NCBI GenBank assembly: GCA_945876385.1
Contig: CAMCNU010000006.1
Location: 1-64,000 of the forward strand
DNA: 64,000 nt
Direction of reading: 5' to 3'
Source of the DNA: an uncultured Veillonellaceae bacterium
GTDB lineage: Bacteria; Bacillota; Negativicutes; Veillonellales; Negativicoccaceae
The position numbers were made by a program, and so were the translations under genes. The notes beneath the pieces are model-generated. The model saw only the letters and a program-made list of their open reading frames with translations. It made no database searches and was not told where the DNA came from. The stretch's first letter is position 1; every line of letters starts with the position of its first letter. This document shows positions 1 to 8,586 of the stretch, in pieces.

Positions 1-3000
1 TGCCTTGGCAGCTGCAGTCGCGGTATCCGCTTTGGTGTCAGCTGCCTTGGCGGCTGCGGCAGCATTTTTCGCTTTATTATCTACCGTTTTGAGCTGGTCT
101 TCGGTCGCGGCTCTGCCCGATGCGATATTGTCCGCATCCCATGTTGTATTGGCCAGGCCGGTGACCCCTTCGCTACCTTTCGCCCCGCCGACGGTGACCG
201 CGCCTGCTTGGAGTGTATCGCCCAGGCTGACCTTGTAGTCGTTACCGTCCTTGGTGACCGTGATGCCTTTTGCTGCATCTCCGCTGACCGTGGTTTTGTT
301 GGCATCTACGTATTGTTTCACCGTATCACCGGTAACGAACGCCGTATTTGCATCGCCGTCAATCGTGCCGGCTTTCACCGCGACAGTGTATTCCTTGCCG
401 CCGTTAGCCCCTGTCTTTTCGGTAACGGAAATGTTTTCCCCCGCGACCACGGTCGTATGCTTCGCCGCTTCGGCAAGCGCGTTTTGTGCTTTGGTATCAG
501 CTGCCTTAGCGGCTTCTGCGGCTTGACCCGCTTTCGCATCAGCTGCTTTGGCTGCTTCCGTCGCCTTGTCCGCTTTCGCATCAGCTGCCTTGGCTGCTTC
601 TACAGCTTGACCCGCTTTGGTGTCGGCCGCTTTGGCGGTTTCCGTGGCTTGCCCCGCTTTCGCATCGGCTGCTTTGGCATCTTCCGCGGCTTGCCCCGCT
701 TTGGTATCGGCTGCTTTAGCGGCTTCCGCGGATTTATCCGCTTTGGCATCGGCCACCTTGGCAGCTGCCGTCGCCTTGTCCGCTTTGGTGTCGGCTGCCT
801 TGGCTGCTTCCGCCGCCTTGTCCGCTTTGGTATCAGCTGCCTTAGCGGCTTCCGTCGCCTTGTCCGCTTTCGCATCGGCCGCCTTGGCTGCTTCCGCAGC
901 GTCTTTCGCTTTGCTATCTACCGCTTTGAGCTGGTCTTCGGTCGCGGCTCTGCCCGATGTGATGTTGTCCGCATCCCATGTTGTATTCGCGATCCCGGTG
1001 ACCGCTGCACTGCCTTTCGCCCCGCCGACGGTGACCGCCCCCGCGTGGAGCGTATCGCCCAGGCTGACCTTATAGTCGTTACCGTCTTTGGTGACCGTGA
1101 TGCCTTTTGCTTCATCTCCGCTGACTGTGATTTTGTTGGCGTCCACGTACGTTTTCACGGTATCGCCGCTGACGGCCTTGTGATCCGTATCGCCGCCGAT
1201 GGTCCCGTCCGCTGCCGTATCACCCGCCGCCAATCCGCTCAAATCCACTTCGTAATTCTTCCCCGCATCATTTTGCGTGAATGTCAGCTTCTTTGTCGCC
1301 GCATCGTAGCGGCCTCCGGTAGTGTACGTGTCGGTATCTTTCGTCGCTACCGTAAATGTCGTCGCCTCTTCGTCATCATCATTGCTCGTCAATGTCACGG
1401 TAGTGGTGTTGTCGTCATTGGCCGTGCTTTTCAGCATATAGGTCGTATTGGTATCGGCAGGCAACTCCACCGATCCGGCCGAGTTGCTCTCCCCGTCGCG
1501 TAAAATCACCCTATCCGGCTTGCCGTGTTTTCCTTTTACCTTGCTCAAGCGATACGTATTTTGCGGAATACGGACAATCCCTTCTACCTTTTCCCCTTTT
1601 TTGTTTTCGACCGACAAAATAAGTTTCCCGTCGCTCAATTTGAGACCGCCGAAGCCGTCCTTCAGCGAATATCCATCCAATTGATTCACTACATGCTCGT
1701 ACGCCGTTTTCAGCTGCGCCACATTGACGACATCCGTATCGTTAAAGCCGGCGGCCACCCCGGTAATCTGTCGCGTCAAGCCGGTGTCGGCATTGCCCAC
1801 AGATACGGCCGCGCCCGTCGCCTGCCATGCATTTACAAAATCGTTGGCCGCCGATTCATAGCGGGCTTTCCTGTCGCGAATACTGAAAAGCTCATCTCTC
1901 GCCCTGCGGATATCCTCACTGATACCGGCGGTCGATGTCCCTTCCGCCATCGATTCCCGTTCGCGTAACAAGTCGTTCAACTTCGTGATTTGCGCCCGTT
2001 CGCGCTCTTCCACCTGCACCAACAGTGATTTTTGCCCGCGGTACGCATCGGCGCTTTTCCCTTTCAGGATATCCGCCTCCGTGATGGCTGTACCGGTACG
2101 GAAATCATACCCGTAGACCCCCTTGTCTACGAGCGCTTTGGAGTCCGCCCCCAAGGCAACGCCGCTTTCCACCTTGGCCGCGGCATGCACCCCGATGGCG
2201 ACAGCGTCGGCCTTTTCCGCAGTAGCGAGTGCCCCGACGGCAATCGATTTATCTTCGCGCGTGTTGGCCAGATTCCCCAATGCGACCGACAGATTGCCCT
2301 GTGTTTTGGACAGTGCCCCCAGGGCGACCGATTGGCGACCGTCGGCTATCGCGCCGGCTCCCGCGACCGTGTTGATGTAGCCTTTGGACACGGCTTCATC
2401 GCCGATGACGGTCGACCAGGCGTAGGCATTTGCGCGTCCCAAATGCATCAATATTTCGTCCGCGACCTGCCCCCTTTCCATCCCCTCCTTGACAATTCCG
2501 GCCAGTTCGATCCGCTCATAGTCCCTCTTTGCCCCCGCCATAGAACGATTACCGATGACGACGGAATGCTCCGCCTTTTCTTTCACAAGCGAATCATTGC
2601 CGAGCACAATCACGTGTTGGCTGGACGCCTCCGACGTGTTGCCGATCACCGTAGAATTGGCGGCATTTGTCAGCCGTGCCAAATACCCCAGCGCAATGCC
2701 GTTCTCGGAGTGATGTATCTTGACCGACGCCCCCACCGCCAACGCATTCGCACTGTCGGCAACGATGCCGGAGCTGCCGATGGTAAAAGAATCATCGGAA
2801 TCGGCCACCAGGTGATTAGCGCCGAAAAGCAGTGCACGAGACGAGCCAACGGCTCTGGACGACCGACCGAAGAGAAGCGCCCCTTTGGATATATTTTGGC
2901 CGCTCTCGTCGGAGTCATAAAGCCATGACCCGATCAGCGTATTCCCTTCCCCGCGCGTTTGGGAATGATAACCGATGACCGTGCCGCGCTGACCGTACGC

Positions 3001-3144
3001 GACGGAATACTCACCGATAGCCACTCCGCCGATTCCTTCCACCTTACCGCCGCCCAGCTCCAGCGCCGCTTGACCGACGGTTAGTATCGATGAAGACAGC
3101 AATGATGCCGTCACCATGGTCATTACAAACCTTTTCCTTGCCAT
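1..3144 (-). CDS. Trimeric autotransporter adhesin (YadA-like), 3' end cut by window edge
   Basis: The reading frame starts at an ATG preceded by AAGGAGGG and stays open for 1048 codons to the window edge, so the stop and the membrane anchor are not seen. Residues 1-26 form a signal peptide. Residues about 27-390 carry YadA-head repeats of the 'SVAIG/AIGxxA' kind. A helical insert (about 395-440) precedes a neck with VNVAQLK near residue 476. After that come stalk modules: a beta-rich part (SGDxAKGITVTKDGNDYKVS) followed by an Ala/Lys coiled coil made of ten 14-residue units (AAKAADxKAxxAxE, about residues 744-885). The beta part plus coil then begins again 837 bp further on. Proteins of this family are outer-membrane adhesins with a surface-exposed stalk and a C-terminal barrel. 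It is transcribed alone from the promoter at 3193-3221. A homologous gene lies at 8587-13404. Confidence 0.9.
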   Translation of the reverse strand, partial: MARKRFVMTMVTASLLSSSILTVGQAALELGGGKVEGIGGVAIGEYSVAYGQRGTVIGYHSQTRGEGNTLIGSWLYDSDESGQNISKGALLFGRSSRAVGSSRALLFGANHLVADSDDSFTIGSSGIVADSANALAVGASVKIHHSENGIALGYLARLTNAANSTVIGNTSEASSQHVIVLGNDSLVKEKAEHSVVIGNRSMAGAKRDYERIELAGIVKEGMERGQVADEILMHLGRANAYAWSTVIGDEAVSKGYINTVAGAGAIADGRQSVALGALSKTQGNLSVALGNLANTREDKSIAVGALATAEKADAVAIGVHAAAKVESGVALGADSKALVDKGVYGYDFRTGTAITEADILKGKSADAYRGQKSLLVQVEERERAQITKLNDLLRERESMAEGTSTAGISEDIRRARDELFSIRDRKARYESAANDFVNAWQATGAAVSVGNADTGLTRQITGVAAGFNDTDVVNVAQLKTAYEHVVNQLDGYSLKDGFGGLKLSDGKLILSVENKKGEKVEGIVRIPQNTYRLSKVKGKHGKPDRVILRDGESNSAGSVELPADTNTTYMLKSTANDDNTTTVTLTSNDDDEEATTFTVATKDTDTYTTGGRYDAATKKLTFTQNDAGKNYEVDLSGLAAGDTAADGTIGGDTDHKAVSGDTVKTYVDANKITVSGDEAKGITVTKDGNDYKVSLGDTLHAGAVTVGGAKGSAAVTGIANTTWDADNITSGRAATEDQLKAVDSKAKDAAEAAKAADAKADKATEAAKAADTKADKAAEAAKAADTKADKATAAAKVADAKADKSAEAAKAADTKAGQAAEDAKAADAKAGQATETAKAADTKAGQAVEAAKAADAKADKATEAAKAADAKAGQAAEAAKAADTKAQNALAEAAKHTTVVAGENISVTEKTGANGGKEYTVAVKAGTIDGDANTAFVTGDTVKQYVDANKTTVSGDAAKGITVTKDGNDYKVSLGDTLQAGAVTVGGAKGSEGVTGLANTTWDADNIASGRAATEDQLKTVDNKAKNAAAAAKAADTKADTATAAAKA
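480..911 (-). repeat. Ten tandem 42-bp coding repeats (coiled-coil stalk)
   Basis: The repeats encode ten consecutive 14-residue Ala/Lys-rich units of the truncated autotransporter. Units differ mainly at two places (ADK versus AGQ, and T versus A before KA). A second block starts at the window edge (1-80), one 837-bp module further along the gene. Such blocks commonly vary in copy number by slippage or recombination. Confidence 0.85.
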
Positions 3145-3192
3145 GCTATTCCCTCCTTGCAGATTTTCAAGCGCTGATTGAATTTCCTATCA

Positions 3193-3221
3193 ATATTACC
3201 AACTCTTTCCATGTGTGTCAA
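3193..3221 (-). promoter_or_regulatory. Sigma-70 type promoter of the first autotransporter
   Basis: On the minus strand TTGACA (3221-3216), a 17-bp spacer and TAATAT (3198-3193). The predicted start of transcription lies about 43 nt before the ATG at 3144. Confidence 0.75.
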
Positions 3222-3542
3222 CTTAATTAAATATTAGTTATAGTAAAACAGATTATAGCAAAATATCGTCAGAGTTATACATTATGGCACCATTTTATAA
3301 GTCTTTTTGGCTGTATTTATTTTTTATACTTGTGTGTTCATTTTATATTGCGCTCATCTTTAGGGAACCACCTGCCAACACGACTCTCATTATTGATGAT
3401 TCACTGATGCGCATCACGACAAGCTGTTTAGTATCGATGGACATTATTGCTGAATAACACAATGGCATCTGTCAGTTTCGTAATGCCGGTCGTTTTTATC
3501 ATGCGTTAACCAAAGCCGCTTTCCAATCCATGTAAAATAAAT
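3222..3542. other. AT-rich non-coding stretch
   Basis: Between the autotransporter promoter and the terminator of the rlmD operon. It is AT-rich, with stops in all frames. I see no gene, RNA or strong repeat in it. Confidence 0.6.
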
Positions 3543-3569
3543 CCCGAGGACGCGGTTTCGTCCTCGGGA
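3543..3569 (-). terminator. Terminator of the pfkA-rlmD operon
   Basis: A 9-bp GC-rich stem (CCCGAGGAC / GTCCTCGGG) with an 8-nt loop, followed on the minus strand by ATTTATTTT. It lies 75 nt past the stop of the methyltransferase gene. Confidence 0.7.
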
Positions 3570-3644
3570 AAATAATGTTGTTTGAATTTTATTCGGCAGG
3601 CACCGGCGATTGCTTTATTTCGCTCCATCTACCGCCGATACGCA

Positions 3645-5018
3645 TCAAGCTTCACTCCTCTCCAGTCTCACCACGCATTCCACATGCGCGGTGTGGGGGA
3701 ACATGTCGACGGGTTGCACGGTGCGGACGGTGTAGCCGTCCGCGGTGAGTCGGGCGAGGTCGCGCGCCAAGGTGGCGGGGTTGCAGGAGACGTAGACGAT
3801 GCGGCGCGGGGCGGCGGTCGCTATCGCCTGCAATACGTCGGGCGTCGCGCCGGCGCGCGCGGGGTCGAGGATGACGACATCGGGGCGGATACCGTCGCGT
3901 ACCAGCCGCGGCATTTCGCAGGTCGCATCGCCCGCGATAAAGGTCGCATTCGTCATGCCGTTGTGGGCGGCGTTCGCCGTCGCATCACGCACGGCGGGTG
4001 CGACGACTTCGATACCGATGACGCGTCCCGCGTGTCGCGCCGCCAGCAGTGAGATGGTCCCCGTGCCGCAGTACAGGTCGATGACGGTGTCCGTCTTGCG
4101 CAATCCTGCCGCGTCGAGCGCGATGCGATAGAGCGCCTCGGTCTGGGTCGGATTGACCTGGTAAAACGAGACCGGCGAGAGTAGAAATTCGAGCCCCATG
4201 AGTTCCGCCCGCAAGTGACGTTCGCCCCACAGGTGATGGGTCGTCGGCCCGAGGATGACATTCGTCGGACGCGGCTGGATATTGTGCCAGAGCGAGGTCA
4301 TCGCGGGGAGAGATTCGCGCAACAGGCGCATCCAGTCGTCCGCCCGGGGCAGGTCTTCCGTCGCGGTCACCAGCGTCACCATGAGGCCGCCCGCTGCCGA
4401 GCGGGCGACGACGTGGCGCAAGACGCCCTCCCGCGTGCGTTCGTCATAGGGCGCGGTGCCCGTGACCCGTACCGCCTGCCGCACCGCGCTGAACAGCGCA
4501 TTCGTCGCCGTATCTTGCAAGGGGCAGGCATCCATATCGATAATCCGATGCGATCCGCGCGCAAAAAATCCCACCAGCGGACGTTCACTCGTGCCGCCGA
4601 CCGGCAGTTGGATTTTGTTGCGATAGCGGTAGGGATTTGCCATGCCGATGACGGGGGCGACCTCGGCCGCTATCCCGCCAATCCGCTGTAACAGTTCCGC
4701 GACGCGGCGGCGTTTCCATTCGAGCTGCGCCGGGTAGTCCCACAGCAGCAGGGGATAGACGCCGCAATCGGCATGGCAGTCCGCAGGCGGTGCCACCCGC
4801 GAGGCGGACGGCGCGATGATTTCCGTCAGCGCACCGACCGCATACTTCTTTTTCACCGTCGTCGCCAATACCCGCACCGTCTCCTCGGGAAACGCCCCCG
4901 GTACGAATACCGTCATGCCGTTCGCACGGCCGACGCCTTCGCCGCCGCTGCCGATGTCATGCACGCGGACGGTATATGTGTGCCCCGCCGTCAGCGGGGA
5001 ATGTCTTGTTTCTGCCAT
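3645..5018 (-). CDS. rlmD: RNA m5U methyltransferase, RlmD/TrmA (RumA) family
   Basis: SAM-dependent C5-methylation of a uridine in 23S rRNA is the family role. The protein (457 residues) has an N-terminal TRAM domain (about 8-60), the SAM motif DLYCGTGT, the DPARAGA motif and the catalytic-cysteine motif VSCNPATLARD near the C-terminus. The iron-sulfur cluster segment after TRAM reads DCHADC, that is C-x3-C, instead of the usual C-x5-C-x2-C, so at least one cluster cysteine is missing. This resembles Gram-positive RlmCD enzymes more than E. coli RumA. Its ATG overlaps the pfkA stop by one base (TAATG), so translation is probably coupled. Which rRNA position it modifies cannot be read from the sequence. 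Confidence 0.88.
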   Translation of the reverse strand: MAETRHSPLTAGHTYTVRVHDIGSGGEGVGRANGMTVFVPGAFPEETVRVLATTVKKKYAVGALTEIIAPSASRVAPPADCHADCGVYPLLLWDYPAQLEWKRRRVAELLQRIGGIAAEVAPVIGMANPYRYRNKIQLPVGGTSERPLVGFFARGSHRIIDMDACPLQDTATNALFSAVRQAVRVTGTAPYDERTREGVLRHVVARSAAGGLMVTLVTATEDLPRADDWMRLLRESLPAMTSLWHNIQPRPTNVILGPTTHHLWGERHLRAELMGLEFLLSPVSFYQVNPTQTEALYRIALDAAGLRKTDTVIDLYCGTGTISLLAARHAGRVIGIEVVAPAVRDATANAAHNGMTNATFIAGDATCEMPRLVRDGIRPDVVILDPARAGATPDVLQAIATAAPRRIVYVSCNPATLARDLARLTADGYTVRTVQPVDMFPHTAHVECVVRLERSEA

Positions 5019-5980
5019 TACATACTCAATTCATCAATCAATTGATACAACTGCATATCCAGTCCGCGCTTGGTGTCGCCGATATCGGCATACGGCACCG
5101 CGACGATACGATTGTCCCGCATGGCAATCAGATGTCCCGCCCCCGGTTCCGCCGCGATATCGACCGCGAGGTCCCCCATTCGGCTCGCCGTGGTGACGTC
5201 GTACGCGCTCGGTGCGCCGCCGCGCTGGATGTAGCCGAGCACGGTGATGCTCGGCTCGTAATCGGTCACGGCGTGCAGGCGTTCGGCGAGTTCGTACCCG
5301 CTCATGACCCCTTCCGCCACGATGATGATACCGTGCTTTTTGCCGTCATAACGGCAACGGCGCAATTTGGCGGTCAAATCGTCCATATGAAAGGTAAGCT
5401 CCGGCACGAGTACGAATTCCGCCCCGCACGCCGCTGCCGTCGAAAGCGCGATGTGCCCGCTGTGTCGTCCCATCACCTCGACGATGGCGATACGCTCATG
5501 CGAGTACGCCGTATCGCGAATCATATTGACCGCCTGCAGCGCCGTATTGACCGCCGAATCAAAGCCGATGGTATAGTCCGTCCCCGCCATGTCGTTGTCG
5601 ATGGTACCGGGTATCGTCACCGTCGGCAATCCCGCTTCCGCCAGCGCCCGTGCGCCCGCCATCGAGCCGTCGCCGCCGATGACAATCAACCTGTCGACCC
5701 CGATGCGCTCAAGAAAGGCCAGCGCCTGCCGCTGTCCCTCGACGGTCGCGAATGCTTCACAACGCGCCGTACGCAGCATGGTGCCGCCCCGATGAATAAT
5801 TCCCCCGACACTGCGGCGAAACAGCGGCCGAAACTCTTCTTCGAGCAGTCCCGCAAAACCGCGCGCAATCCCGACGACATTCCAATCCCGATAGATTGCC
5901 GCCCGCACGACACTGCGTAGCGCCGCATTCATCCCCGGCGCGTCACCGCCGCTTGTGAGTACCGCCAGTTTGGTGGCCAT
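5018..5980 (-). CDS. pfkA: ATP-dependent 6-phosphofructokinase
   Basis: Phosphorylates fructose 6-phosphate to fructose 1,6-bisphosphate, the committed glycolytic step. The 320-residue product has exactly the length of E. coli PfkA. Visible motifs are TSGGDAPGMNAA at the N-terminus, GGDGSMAGA, the catalytic GTIDNDMAGTD and MGRHSGHIA. The start at 5980 (MATKLAV) has AGGAGA nine bases upstream. An upstream in-frame ATG at 6076 falls inside the preceding gene and lacks support. The gene overlaps the shikimate-kinase-like gene by 38 bp and the methyltransferase gene by 1 bp, forming a three-gene operon. Confidence 0.96.
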   Translation of the reverse strand: MATKLAVLTSGGDAPGMNAALRSVVRAAIYRDWNVVGIARGFAGLLEEEFRPLFRRSVGGIIHRGGTMLRTARCEAFATVEGQRQALAFLERIGVDRLIVIGGDGSMAGARALAEAGLPTVTIPGTIDNDMAGTDYTIGFDSAVNTALQAVNMIRDTAYSHERIAIVEVMGRHSGHIALSTAAACGAEFVLVPELTFHMDDLTAKLRRCRYDGKKHGIIIVAEGVMSGYELAERLHAVTDYEPSITVLGYIQRGGAPSAYDVTTASRMGDLAVDIAAEPGAGHLIAMRDNRIVAVPYADIGDTKRGLDMQLYQLIDELSM

Positions 5981-6575
5981 GTTGTTTGTCTCCTTTGTTG
6001 GCATAGCGGCGCGCCTGTGTCGGTTCCCCAAAGCGCAGGCCGCGTTTTTTGATATAGTAGCGGATATCGCGTACAATCCGCTGCGGCGAACGAAACGTCG
6101 TCGTCAATACACGGTCGACGGCATGATGGCACGCCCGCCACCGGCGATTCATCTGCCGCACGCAGGTCTCGATGTCGTCATAGTCCATCGTCGGCCGTTT
6201 GCCGACCTGGCGACCGACTCGTTCCACCAGCCGAAAATCCGCCGCCGTGAATAAAAACACCGTCCCGAATTCCCTAAGCCCGGCCAATACGTCATGGCGC
6301 AACACGAAATTGCCGCCGACCGATATGACCGTCCGCGGGCAGTGACGGACGCGCTCGATGACCGCGTACTCGAGCGCCGCCAGTCCCTCTGTCCCGACCC
6401 GCTCGGCAATCTCGGCCATCCGCTCGCCCTCCTGCTTCTCCAACACGCGATCCGTGTCGACAAAACGCCACCCCAGTTCGCGTGCCAGTGTATACCCGAC
6501 GCGGCTTTTCCCTGTCCCCATCGGGCCGACCAGTACGATATTGCGTTTTCGTCCGCGCTGTCTGTGAGTAGTCAT
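5943..6575 (-). CDS. Shikimate-kinase-like P-loop protein with altered substrate site
   Basis: The fold is that of AroK/AroL: Walker A GPMGTGKS (about residues 18-25), the DTD motif (FVDTDRVLE) and a following helix pattern ending LEYAVIE. Two shikimate-contact positions deviate. The family GGG motif reads SVGGNFVL, and the segment usually written FRxxE reads LAALE, which removes the conserved arginine. The product is about 210 residues, longer than the usual 170, with a basic C-terminal tail running into pfkA. The second of two adjacent ATGs (6575) is better spaced from AAAGGGG. No other aromatic-pathway gene is nearby. It may be a divergent shikimate kinase or a kinase with another substrate. 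Confidence 0.7.
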   Translation of the reverse strand: MTTHRQRGRKRNIVLVGPMGTGKSRVGYTLARELGWRFVDTDRVLEKQEGERMAEIAERVGTEGLAALEYAVIERVRHCPRTVISVGGNFVLRHDVLAGLREFGTVFLFTAADFRLVERVGRQVGKRPTMDYDDIETCVRQMNRRWRACHHAVDRVLTTTFRSPQRIVRDIRYYIKKRGLRFGEPTQARRYANKGDKQHGHQTGGTHKRR

Positions 6576-6606
6576 CATATTCCCCTTTACAACGCTCTTT
6601 TTTATT

Positions 6607-6615
6607 ATTATATCA
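6607..6615 (-). promoter_or_regulatory. Extended -10 promoter of the kinase-pfkA-rlmD operon
   Basis: TGATATAAT on the minus strand (TG-n-TATAAT) lies 32 nt before the first gene. No good -35 is seen, as expected for extended -10 promoters. Confidence 0.55.
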
Positions 6616-6661
6616 TGACCGCATCGCCGCGGGGATTTTACCGGCGCGTCGCCCGCCGCAC

Positions 6662-6690
6662 AAAAAAAAGCTCACCCGCAGGTGAGCTTT
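6662..6690 (-). terminator. Terminator of potE
   Basis: A 10-bp stem (AAAGCTCACC / GGTGAGCTTT) with a TGCG loop, followed by a run of T on the minus strand, 19 nt past the potE stop. Confidence 0.9.
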
Positions 6691-6708
6691 GTCGGTTGCA
6701 TATTTCTC

Positions 6709-8052
6709 TCACACTTTCCGTTTTCTGGCATCGACTGCTTCATTCCACGCAATCGCTTCATCCAAATCAAATCGCTCCGAAACGAATCCGTACAGCGACC
6801 AACCGAAGAAGGTCACCAGCGCGCCGTAAGTCATCGCCTCCGTACCGGAGGAATACAATGCATAAAAACTGTACAGCGCACCGATCCACGCGATGCGCGT
6901 CGTGCGTTTGCGATAACTCTTGGCCGCTTTTTGAATCACCACGATTGAGCCCATCGAGAGCAAGTACGGCACGACATTCGTCACGACGGCCAAGTTGACC
7001 AGCATCTCAAACTGATCGTACAGCGAATCACTGACCGTCAAGAGCGACAACGCCGACTGTACGCAGACGATGACCGCCATCCCGACAATCGGTGTCTGGT
7101 ACGTCGTCACCCAACTGAAAAACCGCGGGAAGTAGCCTTCCTCCGCCGACGCGCGAAAAACGTGTCCGATGGTAAATTGCCAGCTGAGCAGTGACCCGAA
7201 GCAGGAGATGACCATCATCCCCATGACGATGCGACCGACCGTATCATTGAACATCGTGGCAAATGCCAACCCGAACGGCGCATCCGACTGCGCCAGCTCC
7301 GCATTCGGGACGATTCCCGCGATGACATTCGTCGATAATATATAAATCACCGCCGCGCCCAGCGTCCCCCACAACACGGCCTTGGGTACGTTACGCTCGG
7401 GGTCTTCGACCGCATCGCTGTTGACGCAGGCCGATTCCAATCCCAAAAACGCCCAGAGCGTCATCGCAATCGACTGGCTGACCCCGTCGAAAAACGACAG
7501 ATTATGCGGATTCCACGCCGCGATATACATCTGCGGATCAAACCACATCCACCCGAACAGAAAGAGCGCTCCCACGGGAATCAGCGCGCCGCAGGCCATC
7601 ACGGAGAAAAACCGGCCGGTGTACTTGGCGCCGCCGAAGTTGAGCACGGTCGCCGCCCACAACGTCGCGACCGTCGCGAGCCACACCTCATACGACCCCA
7701 GCTGAATCTCCAAAAACTCCTGCGCATAGCCGACGGCGGAAATCGCAATCGCGACATTGGCAATGAGCAGCGACACGCCGTAAGCGTAGTTGGCCATAAA
7801 ACTGCCCGCCTTACCGAACGAGTACTGCGCATAACCCCCCATCCCGCCGCGCCGACGGGTAAACATCCCGCACTTGGCAAACGCATACGCCAAACACATC
7901 GAGCCGACCGCCGTGACCAGCCAGCTCAATACGGAAATCGTCCCGACCTGTGCCAACTTGGTCGGAAGCATCACAATCCCCGAGCCCATCATGCTGACCG
8001 TCGTCAAGACAGTCAGTTGCAAGACACTCATTTTATCTTTTCCTGCGCTCAT
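6709..8052 (-). CDS. potE: Putrescine-ornithine antiporter
   Basis: An inner-membrane APC-family carrier exchanging putrescine and ornithine. The 447 residues follow E. coli PotE closely over the full length, for example MMGSGIVMLPTKLAQVG, KCGMFTRRRGGMGGYAQY, WAFLGLESACVNSDAVE, STNVIAGIVPN and LYSFYALYSSG. Twelve hydrophobic segments are evident. In enterobacteria potE partners speF (ornithine decarboxylase), but no decarboxylase gene is adjacent here. The start (MSAGKDKM) has AAAGGAT upstream. The gene stands alone between a strong terminator and a consensus promoter about 260 nt upstream, leaving a long leader that may carry regulation. Confidence 0.93.
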   Translation of the reverse strand: MSAGKDKMSVLQLTVLTTVSMMGSGIVMLPTKLAQVGTISVLSWLVTAVGSMCLAYAFAKCGMFTRRRGGMGGYAQYSFGKAGSFMANYAYGVSLLIANVAIAISAVGYAQEFLEIQLGSYEVWLATVATLWAATVLNFGGAKYTGRFFSVMACGALIPVGALFLFGWMWFDPQMYIAAWNPHNLSFFDGVSQSIAMTLWAFLGLESACVNSDAVEDPERNVPKAVLWGTLGAAVIYILSTNVIAGIVPNAELAQSDAPFGLAFATMFNDTVGRIVMGMMVISCFGSLLSWQFTIGHVFRASAEEGYFPRFFSWVTTYQTPIVGMAVIVCVQSALSLLTVSDSLYDQFEMLVNLAVVTNVVPYLLSMGSIVVIQKAAKSYRKRTTRIAWIGALYSFYALYSSGTEAMTYGALVTFFGWSLYGFVSERFDLDEAIAWNEAVDARKRKV

Positions 8053-8079
8053 GATTCATCCTTTCCCCGTCCTGCTTCA

Positions 8080-8163
8080 TTACTGTCGGGCGGTATCCTC
8101 TCCTGTCCATACATCACCGAACGTCTCGACCCCTTGCGGTGTCGATTCGATTTCCCACGTCAC
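8080..8163 (-). CDS. Possible 27-residue leader ORF upstream of potE
   Basis: A GTG-initiated frame (MTWEIESTPQGVETFG...) ends in TAA 28 nt before the potE ATG, inside its 250-nt leader. AAGG lies about nine bases before the GTG. The composition is protein-like and acidic. There is no homology I recognise, and it does not resemble the speFL ornithine sensor of E. coli. It may be a leader peptide, a remnant or chance. Confidence 0.25.
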   Translation of the reverse strand: MTWEIESTPQGVETFGDVWTGEDTARQ

Positions 8164-8309
8164 CGTATCCGGCCTTGCCGACTGAATACGACATTATAAA
8201 AAGCGACCCACTGTCACTCCGAGACCGACAGATGTTCGCCGTATTCATTCCCGTTTATCCGTGAAAAACACGCATAAAATCGAATTATCACAGATTATAG
8301 ACCATAGCT

Positions 8310-8339
8310 ATTATAAAAAAGTTGCCAACCCCTTGTCAA
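8310..8339 (-). promoter_or_regulatory. Consensus sigma-70 promoter reading toward potE
   Basis: On the minus strand a perfect TTGACA (8339-8334), an 18-bp spacer and a perfect TATAAT (8315-8310). It predicts a leader of about 250 nt before potE. Between it and the adhesin stop at 8587 I see only a possible terminator. Confidence 0.75.
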
Positions 8340-8519
8340 TAGCCGCCATATCTTTTTTATTCTCTTGTTTCCCCCTGTTTCCGAGCGATTGCAAGCATTA
8401 TCTGCCCGTACAATAAAAATATCGACAAAAATTTTACCTCTTTTCCGATTTTTCCCCGACTCGGATGCCTCTTTCCACTGCATGCGTAGGGGTACCCTAT
8501 TGGTAAAGAAAATACTATC

Positions 8520-8563
8520 GGGGCAAAGGGAAATGGATGTACTTCCTGTTCCCCCTTACCCCG
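8520..8563 (-). terminator. Possible terminator of the large autotransporter
   Basis: An imperfect long stem (CGGGGTAAGGG.. / ..CCCTTTGCCCCG) followed by ATAGTATTTTCTTT on the minus strand, 24 nt past the stop at 8587. The T-run is broken. Confidence 0.45.
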
Positions 8564-8586
8564 ACGTATGACCGAACCCTATGTCC

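Noticed and set aside
480-911. Regular 42-bp repeats suggesting a CRISPR array
   Set aside because: No unique spacers. The repeats are contiguous and encode a coiled coil in an open frame with a signal peptide.
208-2928. Plus-strand frames of 298-431 codons at the left end
   Set aside because: They are the antisense of the autotransporter gene and show Phe/Arg/Gly-rich low-complexity products.
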